Below are positions 36,381 to 47,817 of a stretch of DNA of 64,000 nucleotides, one piece after another. The stretch is from Lepraria neglecta. Lineage: Eukaryota > Ascomycota > Lecanoromycetes > Lecanorales > Stereocaulaceae. The position numbers were made by a program, and so were the translations under genes. The stretch lies in contig CM065650.1 of assembly GCA_033220425.1 (NCBI GenBank), forward strand, positions 310,001 through 374,000, written 5' to 3'. Each line of letters starts with the position of its first letter. Within the stretch, counting starts at the first letter, position 1. Under the pieces are notes generated by a model. That model made no database searches. It was not told the DNA's origin and saw only the letters and a program-made list of their open reading frames with translations.

Positions 36381-37216
36381 CTCAATTATCAAACCACTCT
36401 GAGAGACCTTACACCCAATTATTTGCATATATATCGCTCCCAGAAGCTTGTACCTTCGCATGGTCAAAGTTTGAATGGCTGCATGCAGCTCGCAATGGGA
36501 GGGCTAAACAAAGGGCGGGACTCCACATTCCACGCGCAAGCGACCATGCCGTTGGTGCCGTTCTCAGAACACTGCGTCTTTACACAAATCAGCCTCAACT
36601 TAGCTTTCTCATTAGAGATTCTCTGCAAGCCTCTGGAGCCCAAGCACCATATGGTATTCTCCTGATTACGCCAGTGAGAGGCTTCTCCAGTCAAAGACTT
36701 GAAAATGACCCTGGTAGCGGCAGACTTCGATTGCTGGCTTCAACTCCAGGAACTTTGGCAAAAAGTCACGTAGCAGCAAGTCATGTGTGCAGAGCTCGTT
36801 ACTAGAAGATTCAAGGACAATCAAGAGAGTAGGTCTCGCAGATGACAGAACGGACTTAGACGGACTCATGGCAAAGCAGTACTTTGGGTATGAGAACTTT
36901 GCAAGTCAAAGTTTCAAGTTTCTTATGGACAGATTGGGCCAGAGATGTCTTTTGCGAACAGTAAGGAGCTGGAAACATGGCTTTCAACAGCAAAGAGAAG
37001 TTTTGAAGATGTTAAAGTTGCTGTTTAATTCCGGTTTCTTTTGCCATTCGTGAGCGTGCGAAGGAATACAGATGGATCAGGCCACGGAGGTTGTACGACT
37101 TCACTTCCCGGTGATGGTTGTGACACCTCGGGTTGCTGTACAGTCTATCCGGGCCTTCACCAGGACTTCCACTTCACAACAACAGAAATGTCATGTGCTG
37201 ACTGCTGACCAAAACA
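36381..37216. other. Intergenic, short frames only
   Basis: Minus-strand frames at 36464-36694 and 36666-36869 have coding-like stretches (LLLRDFLPKFLELKPAIEV) and may be further pieces of the decaying gene. I cannot support an intact gene. Confidence 0.35.
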
Positions 37217-38775
37217 ATGTCAAGCCTTTTTGAATCAACTGGCTTCTGGTTACTTACACTGGCAAACATGCTCCGAAGGCTCTCCAAGCTCCCAACACCA
37301 GCCTTCTTATCAAGGTACAAGATGGCCCCACAGGATGACGATGGAAAGAAAGGTGGCGATGACAAAAAGAACGGTGATAGAAGCAAGGATGGCGAGCAGG
37401 CAAAGGACGAACCAAAATTTCTTGACGAGTTGTCTGGCCTTGGACGATCCACGACCGGCACTTCAGATCTACTGACGTCGGTTCAAGAAGCTGGAAGCTA
37501 TGAATACCTTGCACGAGCTGGACCCGAGAACACAGTGAGACTATTGACGGCCACCGATGGGCATTCCTTTACAGCACAACCTACTGGCACACTATATCAG
37601 CCTGAGACCGAAGTCGACCAGGGCTGGGGGTCGTCGAGCCTGCAAGACCACGATACGACCACAGAGCCTTCCCCAACGTCAGGTGCCATTCAGAACACAC
37701 GGGTCGATGCGGCAAGCCAAACCGACCAATCGTTGGTAAACTCAGCGTCCGACGACGAGGATGAAGATGATGACACTGTCAGAGCGCCCTCCTGGACTTC
37801 ACAAATCACGCAAAACGGACTTTTCGCCTTAGCAAACTGGTCCAATTGGATATCCATAATGTCAACCTTCCACCACGAAGAGGACGTTACTATTTTAGCG
37901 GCATACTCTGTTACGGACATATCACCGAGGGCAACGCAGGAAGCATCAGACCATAGGCTCAGCAGCGTTGAACCTTCCGTGATAGCACGCACAGTAGGTA
38001 CGTACATTTCGGAGTGTTTGCTCCCCTTTTCGCGCCGCTGTTTGAGTCGGAAGATAAGTCCCGGGAGCAGTGTCTTAGATTTTTCGCCTGTCTTATGGCG
38101 ATTCCCTCTATCCATTATCAAGATGGATGCTAACTCCAGGTTCCGTGTAGGGCCTTCCGTCATCACAGTCTCACCTTATCGCAACAACGCACAGAGGCGG
38201 CAAACAAGCGATGGAAGAGCGGAGGTGGAAAAGTTCGAGTTCTCGAAGCAGCTCTTAATTGAAATGGACCACAGCAAACACCACCTCGAGATTGACCTCT
38301 TTCGACCAGAACGCTCAGAAGACATTTTCCCGACCCACGTTCTTTCCCCTCTGGCCCTCTACCACAAACTCCGCATGCTCAAGGTTTTTAGAATGAAGGC
38401 ATCATATCAATCCAACATATGGCCCGCAGTTTGGCTCAATCCGGAGCTGAAAGAGCTCACGCCTGAGATGGCGAACGGAGGCGAGCCTATCGAGAGATTG
38501 TCAAGGCTCGAAGACACGCCAAATCCAGGCCGAGGATGCGTGAGATCACACTTGGAAAGACTGAAGCAGCAATCCCCGATCAGTTCTCGATTGCCAAGCT
38601 TATTTTCACGAACTTTACGGTGGATATGGTGTTCTTCCTGTGCTTCGATCCGGTCAAATTGCAGGAAGTCGAGTTCCGCCGGTGCAAGTTGGCCAGGGAC
38701 CTGCTCAAGGGGATTGAGGCGCTTGGATTGGGACGTACCAAGGTGACTATATTGGAGTCGGAATATTTGGTCTAA
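37217..38775 (+). pseudogene. Frameshifted conserved fungal protein of unknown function
   Basis: An open frame from the ATG at 37217 runs with an acidic/Lys-rich low-complexity N-terminus and a middle part with LLIEMDHSKHHLEIDLFRPE and LYHKLRMLKVFRMKASYQSN, which resembles unnamed fungal proteins of the F-box/LRR-like type. Near 38490 the family text leaves this frame (after EMANGGEP) and continues one frame over as YREIVKARRHAKSRPRMREI through KLIFTNFTVDMVFFLCFDP to LESEYLV, stopping at 38775. No intron fits, so a one-base change broke the original C-terminus; the original frame instead runs to 38746 with random-looking sequence. It could be a recent pseudogene or a sequencing error. Confidence 0.55.
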
Positions 38776-39111
38776 GATGTTTGAGGCACTTGGATTAGGA
38801 GATGCCTAGGCGATTGGTGTGGAATCAAATGTTCTGTTTGAAGCGCTTGGAATAGGAGATTCCAGATAATTGTGGTTGAATCGTGAGGAATGGACGTGCT
38901 AGCTTCATGTTTTCTCTTCCTACTTGTAAAACTTTGAGACTGACCTCTTTTTAACCGCACACTGTATAATGCGACGCTGCTCGCCAACCTTGCGAAGGTC
39001 TGTGAGTGAGACGCCCTGACATAGGGCTTCGATGGATTTCTAGATACCTTCACCTCCCATCTTTTTCTCTAGGCTCATCCCGCCAATCCACGTAATCGCT
39101 CTTCTTTCCAA
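38776..39111. other. Spacer between duplicated gene ends
   Basis: Contains two short echoes of the neighbouring gene's tail (reading VFEALGLGDA and LFEALGIGDS in different frames), suggesting local repeats of its 3' end. Confidence 0.4.
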
Positions 39112-39430
39112 TTGGCTTCCTTACTTCACCGTTTGTACTTGTCTCATATACATGTCCTGATGTCTGTGCTATATACAAAAAAGGACCACTTCTCCGTCGA
39201 CACCCGATTCTTCAGACGCTTCAATTCCACCATATTACGAAAGGTTGAGCTCCATAAGTGCCGAGTTTCAGACGTCCTGGCGGAAGAGCTCGAGGGACTC
39301 TGATTGGACACGACGAAGGTTGCTATGGTGGACTGCACCGGTGTCAAGCCATGTGATCTGATGAAGGACTTGGAGATGCTTGGCGTCGGTGATGCAGACG
39401 AATGGTGTGCGATCAGAGGATCTGGTTGAA
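39112..39430 (+). pseudogene. Partial tandem copy of the 3' end of the preceding gene
   Basis: Reads FNSTILRKVELHKCRVSDVL and then LDTTKVAMVD, matching FDPVKLQEVEFRRCKLARDLL and GRTKVTILES of the gene ending at 38775, followed by DLMKDLEMLGVGDADEW. A TGA-type interruption after LEEL/EGL and loss of everything upstream make it a relic. Confidence 0.4.
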
Positions 39431-39769
39431 AGGGTTGGGGGGCTCGGACTGGGATAGGGAGAGACTCCAAGAAACCCGCGAGCCTTTTGTAGAGCCGCAA
39501 TACAGACACCTCTTTGATGGCAGTTGTGAACGGAAGTTGAGAATCCGAATACGGCCAAGAAAATAGTTCGCGGTGTTTGGAGTTAATTACAGAGTTATGT
39601 CCGTCATGACGATTAACGCCACAGCACTTTGCTACCTATTTAATGTCCGCCATAATACAAGAAATGCAAGTCCCTTTCACATCCCAGCGTATTCAACTAC
39701 GAGGTTATACACCACCATTGCCGTTGAATTCCAACAATCCGTCCGGACACCAGCACTACAACCGCAGCA
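39431..39769. other. Intergenic upstream of SDR gene
   Basis: 339 bp; promoter region of the SDR gene. Nothing further recognised. Confidence 0.45.
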
Positions 39770-40831
39770 ATGTCGCTAATCGATTTCATATATAGCCAGC
39801 TCTTCATCACCCTCCCATATCCGGCGTCAGACCTTTCAGGAAAGACAATCATTGTCACCGGCTCCAATGTCGGCTTAGGCCTCGAAGCAGCCCGCCACTT
39901 CACCCGCCTCAATGCCGACAAGGTCATTCTGGGAGTGAGGAACTTGGAGAAAGGGGAGACGGCCAAGAAGTCTATCGAAGAGACAACGAACCGGCTAGGT
40001 GTCGTCGAAGTGTGGCAACTCGACCTCGCAAGCTATGAGTCTACCAAGCAGTTCGTGAAGAGGGCGGAGGGGTTGAGGAGGCTTGATGCTGTGGTCGAGA
40101 ATGCCGGCATTGCAACGATGCAGTATCAGGTTGCGGAGGATAACGAGTCTACCATCACGACAAACGTGGTCAGCACTTATTTGTTGGCCCTCATGATCTT
40201 GCCGAAGCTCAGAGAGACGGCAACGAAGTTCAATACTACGCCTCATCTCACCATCGTCTGCTCGGAAGTTCACGCTTTCACCAGCTTTCCAGAGAAGAAC
40301 AGTCCCAACATCTTCAAGACGTTGAGCGATAAGGAAACAGCAAACATGGCCGACAGGTAGGCAGTCCCTTCCCAAGGCGGGGTCTGGCTAACGAACTCAG
40401 ATACCGTGTGTCCAAGTTGCTCGAAGTCTTCTATACCCGGGAACTTGCAGCTCGTGTTAAGAGGAGTGGCAAGCCTGAGGTCATCATCAACTACCTCAAT
40501 CCTGGCCTCTGCCACTCAGGTCTGGCACGCGAAGCAGGATGGAGACTCGCTATCATCAAATTCTTGTTTGCAAGGACAACTGAACACGGAAGTCGAACGT
40601 TGGTCCACGCAGCAGAGGCCGGTCCGGAGAGCCACGGCCAGTACCTCAGTAGCTGCTCCGTATCAGAGTAAGTCTGCCCTTGAATAGTTGTTGTTGTCGA
40701 TGGGCTGACACACATGCAGTCCATCTCCGTTGGTTCGGAGCGAGGAGGGGGCGAAAGCGCAGAAACAGGTGTGGGATGAGCTTTCGCAGAAGCTGGAAAA
40801 TGTTCAGCCAGGAATCATGACAAATGTTTAG
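39770..40831 (+). CDS. Short-chain dehydrogenase/reductase
   Basis: Three exons: 39770-40356, 40401-40667, 40720-40831; introns 44 and 52 nt; 321 residues. NAD(P)-binding TGSNVGLGLE near residue 31, a basic RN after the second strand (GVRNLEKG), ENAGIA near 111, a serine in IVCSEVHAF and the catalytic YRVSK split by the first intron. This is the classical-fold SDR group close to fungal retinol dehydrogenase/WW-oxidoreductase-like enzymes, which oxidise or reduce a wide range of alcohols and carbonyls; the substrate is not predictable. It has a short hydrophobic N-terminus (FIYSQLFITLPYPA). It is separated from the PKS cluster by housekeeping genes. Confidence 0.88.
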
Positions 40832-40983
40832 ATTAACATGAGGGTAGCTTCGAGGTCTCAAGATTCCTGTAGACCTCTTCAGATTGCCACCATTGGAAAG
40901 AGAATCCGATGTGAATGAATTGCAATCCTTTGCGTTCTGCTTAGCCATCGTTGTGCATTGTATCCAATGCGACAATTGATATA

Positions 40984-41706
40984 CCGTAGATTTCAAAACC
41001 ATTGGCGCGAGAAAATCAGAATTTTGGGGGCGCTCCGGGGGTAGGGAAGGCGCGCGAAATGGGCCAAAGTTTTGGAAAACCAGCTATACAGTAACAACCA
41101 ACGCTGCTCCGGGGGCCTAGTAAACGGGGAATTAAAGCGCCTATCCAGCTCTATAAGGCTATAAACTTTGTATATCTAACGCAGCGTTAGACAGCCATCG
41201 CAAAGGCGATTCTACGATTTTTTAATTTTTTTTGTTGATTCGCGCCAGTTAGGGCTGAAAAGTAAACAAAAAAAAATCTAACTTTTAACCCTATTTGCGA
41301 TGGCTGTCCAGCGCTGTACTATATATATAAAGTTAATAGCCTAATAGATCTGGACGAGCCCGTTAATTCCCCGTTTACTAGGCCCCCGGAGCAGCGTTAG
41401 TCGTCGCTGTACAGCTGGTTTTTATGAAATTCAGCGAATTTGCTCGGGTTTTAGCGCGAATTCGTAAAAATTTTCAAAGACCGGGAGCTCAAGAATGACC
41501 CTGCTTTACGATAGCCCCCTAACGCTGCAATAGATATACGAAGCTTATGGCCTTATAGAGCTGGATAGGCGCTTTAATTCCCCGTTTACTAGGCCCCCGG
41601 AGCAGCGTTGGTTGTTACTGTATAGCTGGTTTTCCAAAACTTTGGCCCATTTCGCGCGCCCCCCAAAATTCTGATTTTCTCGCGCCAATGGTTTTGAAAT
41701 CTACGG
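40984..41706. mobile_element. Non-autonomous TIR element (MITE-like) with TA flanks
   Basis: 723 bp with long terminal inverted repeats starting CCGTAGATTTCAAAACCATT and ending in its reverse complement, flanked by TA on both sides (40982-40983 and 41707-41708), the target duplication of Tc1/mariner-type elements. It contains no transposase frame. An arm segment with CCCGGAGCAGCG and GGGGAATTAA-type words occurs once on the left (about 41065-41160) and twice inverted on the right (about 41320-41425 and 41525-41635). A second inner inverted pair (about 41187-41210 and 41295-41320) surrounds an A/T-rich centre. This suggests nested or duplicated arms. Confidence 0.85.
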
Positions 41707-42975
41707 TAAGGCTGCAATCCTGCTTGCCATGTCCCTGCAGTGACACCGCAGCCATGATACCTACACCCCCGCCGAGTAAGACCTATAATATGTCTATACT
41801 CATAATCTCAATCCTTCCCGGGAATCACAACACATCCCTCTAACGTTGTACTTTATGATAATCCTCGCAAGGGCCATCAACGCCCTAAGACCTACCGATA
41901 TGTTATTCGACCACGTTGTCGGTGGACCCAAAGCGAAATAGTGGGTCGATCGCCCACGAATCAAAAACATTAAGAATCCTTTGGGCTGCACCACGTGGCT
42001 CTTGGCGGTCCTTTTTTTTTTGTTCTTCCCAAACTAGAAGGTAGCTACCCTATCGAACCATACCTTATCAATCCTACCTGTCATGGCATTCATGGGAGCA
42101 TCCGAGGGTTCCGGATACGATCACATCGACACGAACTCGTCATCGCCCAAATAAAATTCAACGACGGTGAGGAAACTATTCAACCTGACTAGGGGAGTAG
42201 CTTTGCAGGCAACAGCTTGAGCTCAGCTTGAATCGTTGTCGAGTTACCCATTTTCGAAGTTCGCCCTCATTGCATTTTATTTTGGCGATGACGAGACGAG
42301 AAATCATCGATTTGGTAATACTAGTATCTAAGCTAACCCACTTCTGCCTCCCATCACCCAAAACTGGGTCATAGCTGACTCTGGGCTGAGTTATTGCCAA
42401 GGGATCGTCCCGAGTCACAACTCAGCTTTGATCGTATTGACTGTCTTTACTAAATCTCTCACTTGTTCCTGTTGGTTGTGTCAGAAGTGCTCGCTTTGAT
42501 TGCCTATTTCGGTGTAATTGCTTGCTCGTAGTGACTTGCTGAAACGCGCGTTAGGCGGCACAACGAGACAATTTTGGTGATGCACTGGTGGTACACCTAG
42601 GGTACTCCCTAGGGCTCTTTAGCGAGGCTTCAACGCTCGAAGAAGCCACAGCGAACCCGGAAACCCCGCGCGCAAGTGGCGCCAAGGGAAGCCAACAAAA
42701 GCCCCTAGAATACACTAGCAAAGCCCACCAGCGAGGGCCAATACCCGTCTTGTTGGGTTAATGTCACAGATAAGCATCAGAATGACTAGTGGCCCAGCAT
42801 CAAGTACGTTGGCTGCAGCGTAATCCTTCTGCATCTTTGATCACGTCTGCCATCACGACCGCCTTTCTGGCATTTACGAGCTGACCCGAGCAGCGGGTAA
42901 CGCTTACATAAATGCCCTTCCCTCTATCTGCTGAGGGCTGGGTAGCACTTCCTCATCTCCTACACTGCCATCCTC
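41707..42975. other. Gene-free stretch with a short inverted repeat
   Basis: Contains 35-bp arms at 42136-42170 and 42261-42295 in inverted orientation (sharing CTCGTCATCGCC). Both arms read the same short peptide (LVIA-IK) outward on opposite strands, so they look like fragments of one former sequence duplicated head-to-head. No gene supported. Confidence 0.5.
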
Positions 42976-45166
42976 ATGTTGTCTCTCAAAGGCCTTCCAT
43001 CGACCAGATGGGCACTGCTAGGCGCAATTGTCCTTGTCTCGCTATGGCTTTGGCAACAGCCTTATCATCTATCGAAGATCTCGATCTCTCTCGCCTCTGA
43101 ATCTATCTCGGGCTTCTTTCCTAGCAAACTCTACGAACCAGAGGCTGTGCTGTGCAATGATGGGACTGCCGCCGAACTTTCAGAATCCCAAGAGTGAGTC
43201 AATTGCTGCCACTGTGCACACGATTGCCACTAACATTCACAGCAACCCCGATGCCCCCTCAGTTCCGGCGCTCCAAGGCTCGGCCAAGGAACTCCCTTCC
43301 GACTTCTACGATCCCTACCCCGAGTACAATAGTCGCAAGTGGAGGAAGAAGTGGAAGGGCACCCATGCGCCGTGTTTGGGTCCTAGGGGTGTGGATGTGA
43401 ATGTGAATCCGGATGACATGGTCAAAGCACATCGGCTGAAAACAAAAGGTGGGATACATGCACCCATAGACTAGTCATTTCCTGACCGCCATGCAGCGTC
43501 GAGACCTACAATCGGATCTTACAGTGAGACTGGCTTAGAGTCGGACTTCTGCTTCGACCGGCACGCGCGCTACGACCCCTACGGCTACGATGATGAATTC
43601 CCTAGCGCCGCCGATGCCCAAGCTGACCACATGGAACCATCCAAAGTGACCTGGAAGGATGTTCGCTGGGGCGAGCTTCAGCGCGACTGTCTTGCAAGGA
43701 ACCAGGACCGCTACGAACCAGTCGACTTTCCGAATCGAACCGACGTAGCCTCGACCCGAGACAAGTTCTGGATGCCTACTAAGAAAGATCATGAGGACGT
43801 TGACAGTGCGCTTATCTTCCCGCCAGAGGAGCTAGAAGAGGGCGCATCATATAGGTGGTGGCAAGCCAATCGGGCAAGCTACAAGAAGAAGCAAGCTATT
43901 GTACTCCGAGCTTGGGATGGGACCGAATGGACCATTGACACGATGCAATACGTGCGATCGTTCATCATGGAATTGGGTCTTCATTCCGGGCTTGAGTATG
44001 AAGTCATCATTCTTGTCGAGATCAAAGATTGCACGATACCAATCTTCGAGAATGAAAAAGCGTACAGGGAAACCTTGTTGAAATCTGTCCCGGACGAGTT
44101 CGCCGACATCACAATACTGTTCAACAGGATCCTCTTGGAGACATGGTATCCCAAAGTGGGGAAGCACGAGTAAGCTCGAATCAATTTGGTGGTCCTCGCC
44201 CGCAGTGCTGACTCCTCATAGTCCTCAAAGATCACAGACCAGTCACATGCACATGCCCATGGAACTCCTCTCCCTCCTACGGCCCGACATTGAGTTTTTC
44301 TGGCAGACTGAGTTGGATGCACGATACACTGGTCATCATTACCATCTCCTAGAAACAGTCTCGGCATGGGCAGCCAAAGAGCCTAGAAAATTACTATGGG
44401 AGCGCAACGCGAGATACTATGTTCCCGCTGTGCACGGTTCGTGGACAAACTTCACCGGCTGGACCGCGAATGTGACTAAAGGTCGAGGAATATGGGGCCC
44501 TGAAAGGACTAAAGGCATCAAGCCTGTTGGGCCCGAACCGCCCACGCCATCTCCAGAAGACGACAACTACGAATGGGGGGTTGGAGAAGATGCAGACTTC
44601 ATCAACGTTTCACCCGTTTTCGATGTGACCGAAGGCAGCGGGTTCATCTTTAAGAACTCCAAGGATCGGTATCCCGACGGATTGAAGACACCCGCCAGGG
44701 CGACTGCTACGATACCACTCACGCGCTTCTCCAAACGCTTGCTGAGGGCTATGCACCACGGCCAAGTGAATCTGGGCCTTCACATGTTCCCCGAAATGTA
44801 CCCAGAATCGACTGCCCTCCATCATGGCCTGAAACTTGCTGTGTTCCCGCTCCCAGTTTACGTTGATTACGCGAAGTCACCAAAATTCATCGCCGACAAC
44901 TTCAACGCCAATGAGGGCAAGACACTTCTAAATTCGCCGTACGCGTATCCGGATATATGGCGTCGCATGACATACTGGCACTCGATGAGTAAAAAGACGA
45001 CCTTCTCTGATGAATTGTACAAGCGATGGCTCGGATATGTGAGTGTCACCCAACAATCTACGTTTGGAGATCATCTTGGCTGGAGGCTAACTCTTCCCAG
45101 AGCGGTGGTCCACTCGAAAGGCTTTGTCTCCCAGGCATACTACTTCATCCAATCAAGGGCGTGTAA
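42976..45166 (+). CDS. DUF3405 glycosyltransferase-like type II membrane protein
   Basis: Five exons: 42976-43193, 43243-43448, 43497-44169, 44222-45038, 45101-45166; introns 49, 48, 52 and 62 nt; 659 residues. It has a short cytosolic start, one N-terminal membrane helix (WALLGAIVLVSLWLWQ), then a lumenal DUF3405 domain with RPTIGSYSETGLESDFCFDR, AIVLRAWDGTEWTIDTMQYV, EYEVIILVEIKDCTIPI, FFWQTELDARYTGHHYHLLE and LGLHMFPEMYPESTALHHGLK. DUF3405 proteins are fungal, Golgi-type proteins with a glycosyltransferase-like fold; the acceptor and donor are unknown. The last exon codes only 21 residues and ends LLHPIKGV. Start ATG at 42976 gives the anchor; earlier frames do not. Confidence 0.88.
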
Positions 45167-46138
45167 TCCTCTACACTCCATCGAAACCTACAGTCTGCAG
45201 TCATTTCCAGAGACCTTCTCATGAGAGGAACCGCGACCTACCCAAGTGTACCAACCTCAATGCGCAAGGTCTAGAATTGGGATTGGGGGCAGACTATAAG
45301 AGCAGATAGAGGACGGTCATTTTAACCTTCGGACCTGAGCATGCCAAGTCCAAGAGACGGCTCTTAGTAGAGGATGTCCCTCCGCCAGGCGACATCATAC
45401 CACTAGAAGGAGATTCGACTTTGCGAGGGGACGGTCCTTTTGCATGACGAATACAATGAGATACGAAGGACGACGGACATCGAGATTCATTCTACAGGGC
45501 AATGAGCTACGATGGAGAAACGGATCCAGCACTTGAGCCTTGGGTGGCATGGGTTGGGAATATTTTGGTACCCATCGACGCGCACCCTAGACTAGACGGT
45601 TAATGTGCCTATGACTACATCATCATAGAACAAGCCACAATTGACATTTCTAGTGTCAAGATCGACCGATGACAGTGCTGCCCGCTAAAAGATTTGCAGG
45701 GAGGCAGGTCGCAAATCATCCCGCATGGCGCAACCGAGGCGGGCTGACACAGGTGAAGCATCGTGAAAAGTGCCCGAAAGGGCAACGCTTCGCTCAGCCT
45801 CAATACATTTCGGAGACATCCACCAATCGCACCCATGTTTCGGATCTCATTTATACCTTATCTTCACATCTTTTGCGAGCAATTGCAGCTCAGCTGAGTG
45901 TATACATGGCTATGCCAGAATTCTTCATAGTATATATCAATCTCTCATCCACAATGGAATCTATTATTCCTCATCCTCATCCTTCTCTAAAACAAGCACC
46001 TACTTGTTTTCAGTGTACTTTCTTGACCGTTGAACTTGCCCTTCCTTGCGATATTGATATACAGACACGTTCACAGCGCATTATCATAAACTCTTAAGGA
46101 ACTCTTTGAGAATCCAAAGTCGTTCTACAGTCGCAGCT
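45167..46138. other. Intergenic upstream of TMEM184-like gene
   Basis: 972 bp with pyrimidine-rich stretches near 45960-46010. The longest plus-strand frame (45669-46097) has no family features and looks like promoter or leader sequence. Confidence 0.5.
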
Positions 46139-47598
46139 ATGGGAATATTCGGCGGGTCCAGCTCCAACCACACCTGCCCTTCAATCACCACAGGCCCTCA
46201 ATATGGTACGGAATTCCCTGAAAAATTGAGAGAAAGAACCCCATTGCTAACGCTGGGATCTTGCAGGTGCTGACCATGTTCTTGGCTCTTTCACGTTCCA
46301 TGACCTAACCACCGTTCTTTGCGCCGCCTTCGCAGGAGCCACGTTCATAATTTCTGGCATCTCGCTCTTACTGCATGCAACACACTTTAGCAATCCTGCC
46401 GAACAAGTCAAGTACGGTCACAAGATCTAGGCTTAGAAATAGTAAGCTAACAAACACGCCAACAGGATCTTACGCATCATCGCCATTGTACCGGCCTTCG
46501 CTTTCGTCTACTTCCTTGCTGGCGCCATACCCTCAGCAGCCATTTACGTCCAGCCGTGGTCAGACTTCTATGAGGCCATCGCTCTCGCTAGCTATTTTCT
46601 CCTCCTAGTCACGTACTTGGTGCCTACCCCGGAACACCGATATGCATACTTCGATCGTTTGAGGCACAAATCTGGGGGCAGCAGTCTTGCATGGTATCGG
46701 AGAACATGGGTATTCGTGTTCCAATATATCGTCTTCTCTTTGATCGTCGCAGCCGCCACGGACATCACCCAAGCCATCGGAGTTTTCTGTGACAATGGCA
46801 AAGGCGTACATTTTGCTCATACATGGGTATGTTCTATCGTGCCATCAGCTTGCCATCATACTGATTTGGTTGTTTAGTTGACCGTCATCCGATCCATATC
46901 CGTCGCTTTGGCTTTTATACGGCTTCTTGGGTTCTACCAGCGAACAAAGTCAGAGCTCACCGAGCACCACGTGCTTTCCAAGCTCGTTGCGATCAAAGGA
47001 ATTGTCCTCCTTACTTTCATCCAGAGCGTAAGTAGCATCTTCCGCCTCCTTTTAGCTCCTGCTAATGACAACCAATTAGATTATCTTTACGATCCTCAAA
47101 TCAACTAACGCTGTCAAACCCTCCTCGAAGCTATCCTACAACGACATCTACTACGGCATTCCCTCCATCCTGATCTGTGGCGAGATGATCCTTTTCGCCC
47201 TCTTCCAATTCTACGCCTACAGCGCCAGACCGTACTTCATAAGGAACAAGACCTCAGCCGCCGAATCTCTGCCCACACAAAACATGCGTTACTATGGCGG
47301 ATTTCTCGGTATCAAGGCCCTTCTAGCTGCTCTCAACCCACTCGAGATCCTAGGAGGACTCATCCAAGCAGTTGGATATCTGGTGTCAAATCCATCAACG
47401 CAGCGCTACGATACGGCAAGGGCATTGGAACCTCTGCGTTACGCTCAGGCAAGCGGTAGCACAAATGTGCCACCGCCATATGCATTGACGAATGCAAAAC
47501 ATCAGGGAGCAACAGCACCAGAGAGGGCGCATTCTCCGAACGATGTGGAACATGGGACGGTGGATGAATACACACCACTGCCCAGGAGCCAATTTTAA
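46139..47598 (+). CDS. Ost-alpha/TMEM184 (DUF300) family transmembrane protein
   Basis: Five exons: 46139-46205, 46267-46411, 46466-46826, 46878-47027, 47080-47598; introns 61, 54, 51 and 52 nt; 413 residues. Seven predicted helices, with family words ILRIIAIVPAFAFVYFL, YEAIALASYFLLLVTYL, KLVAIKGIVLLTFIQS and YYGIPSILICGEMILFALFQ. The soluble tail (about 130 residues) is proline/alanine-rich and polar. The family includes the organic solute transporter alpha subunit and vacuolar/endosomal proteins; in fungi the cargo is unknown. A first exon of only 22 codons carries an N-glycosylation-like NHT before the first helix. Confidence 0.88.
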
Positions 47599-47817
47599 TG
47601 TGGGAGTCTAGAACATACAGTTGGGGGTCATGACCGTCATGAATTGCACATGTATTGATGTAGAGAACATGCGACTGTTTCAAAAGTTTTCATCTGCATT
47701 GTTGGGCGCGGTTCATACATTGGCGATTAGAGCAATGCAATCTTCTACATACGTCTCGCGTAAGCGACCCACTGACTCTTCTACCTCGCCCCAGCTGGTG
47801 CATCACCCCTCCCCGAA

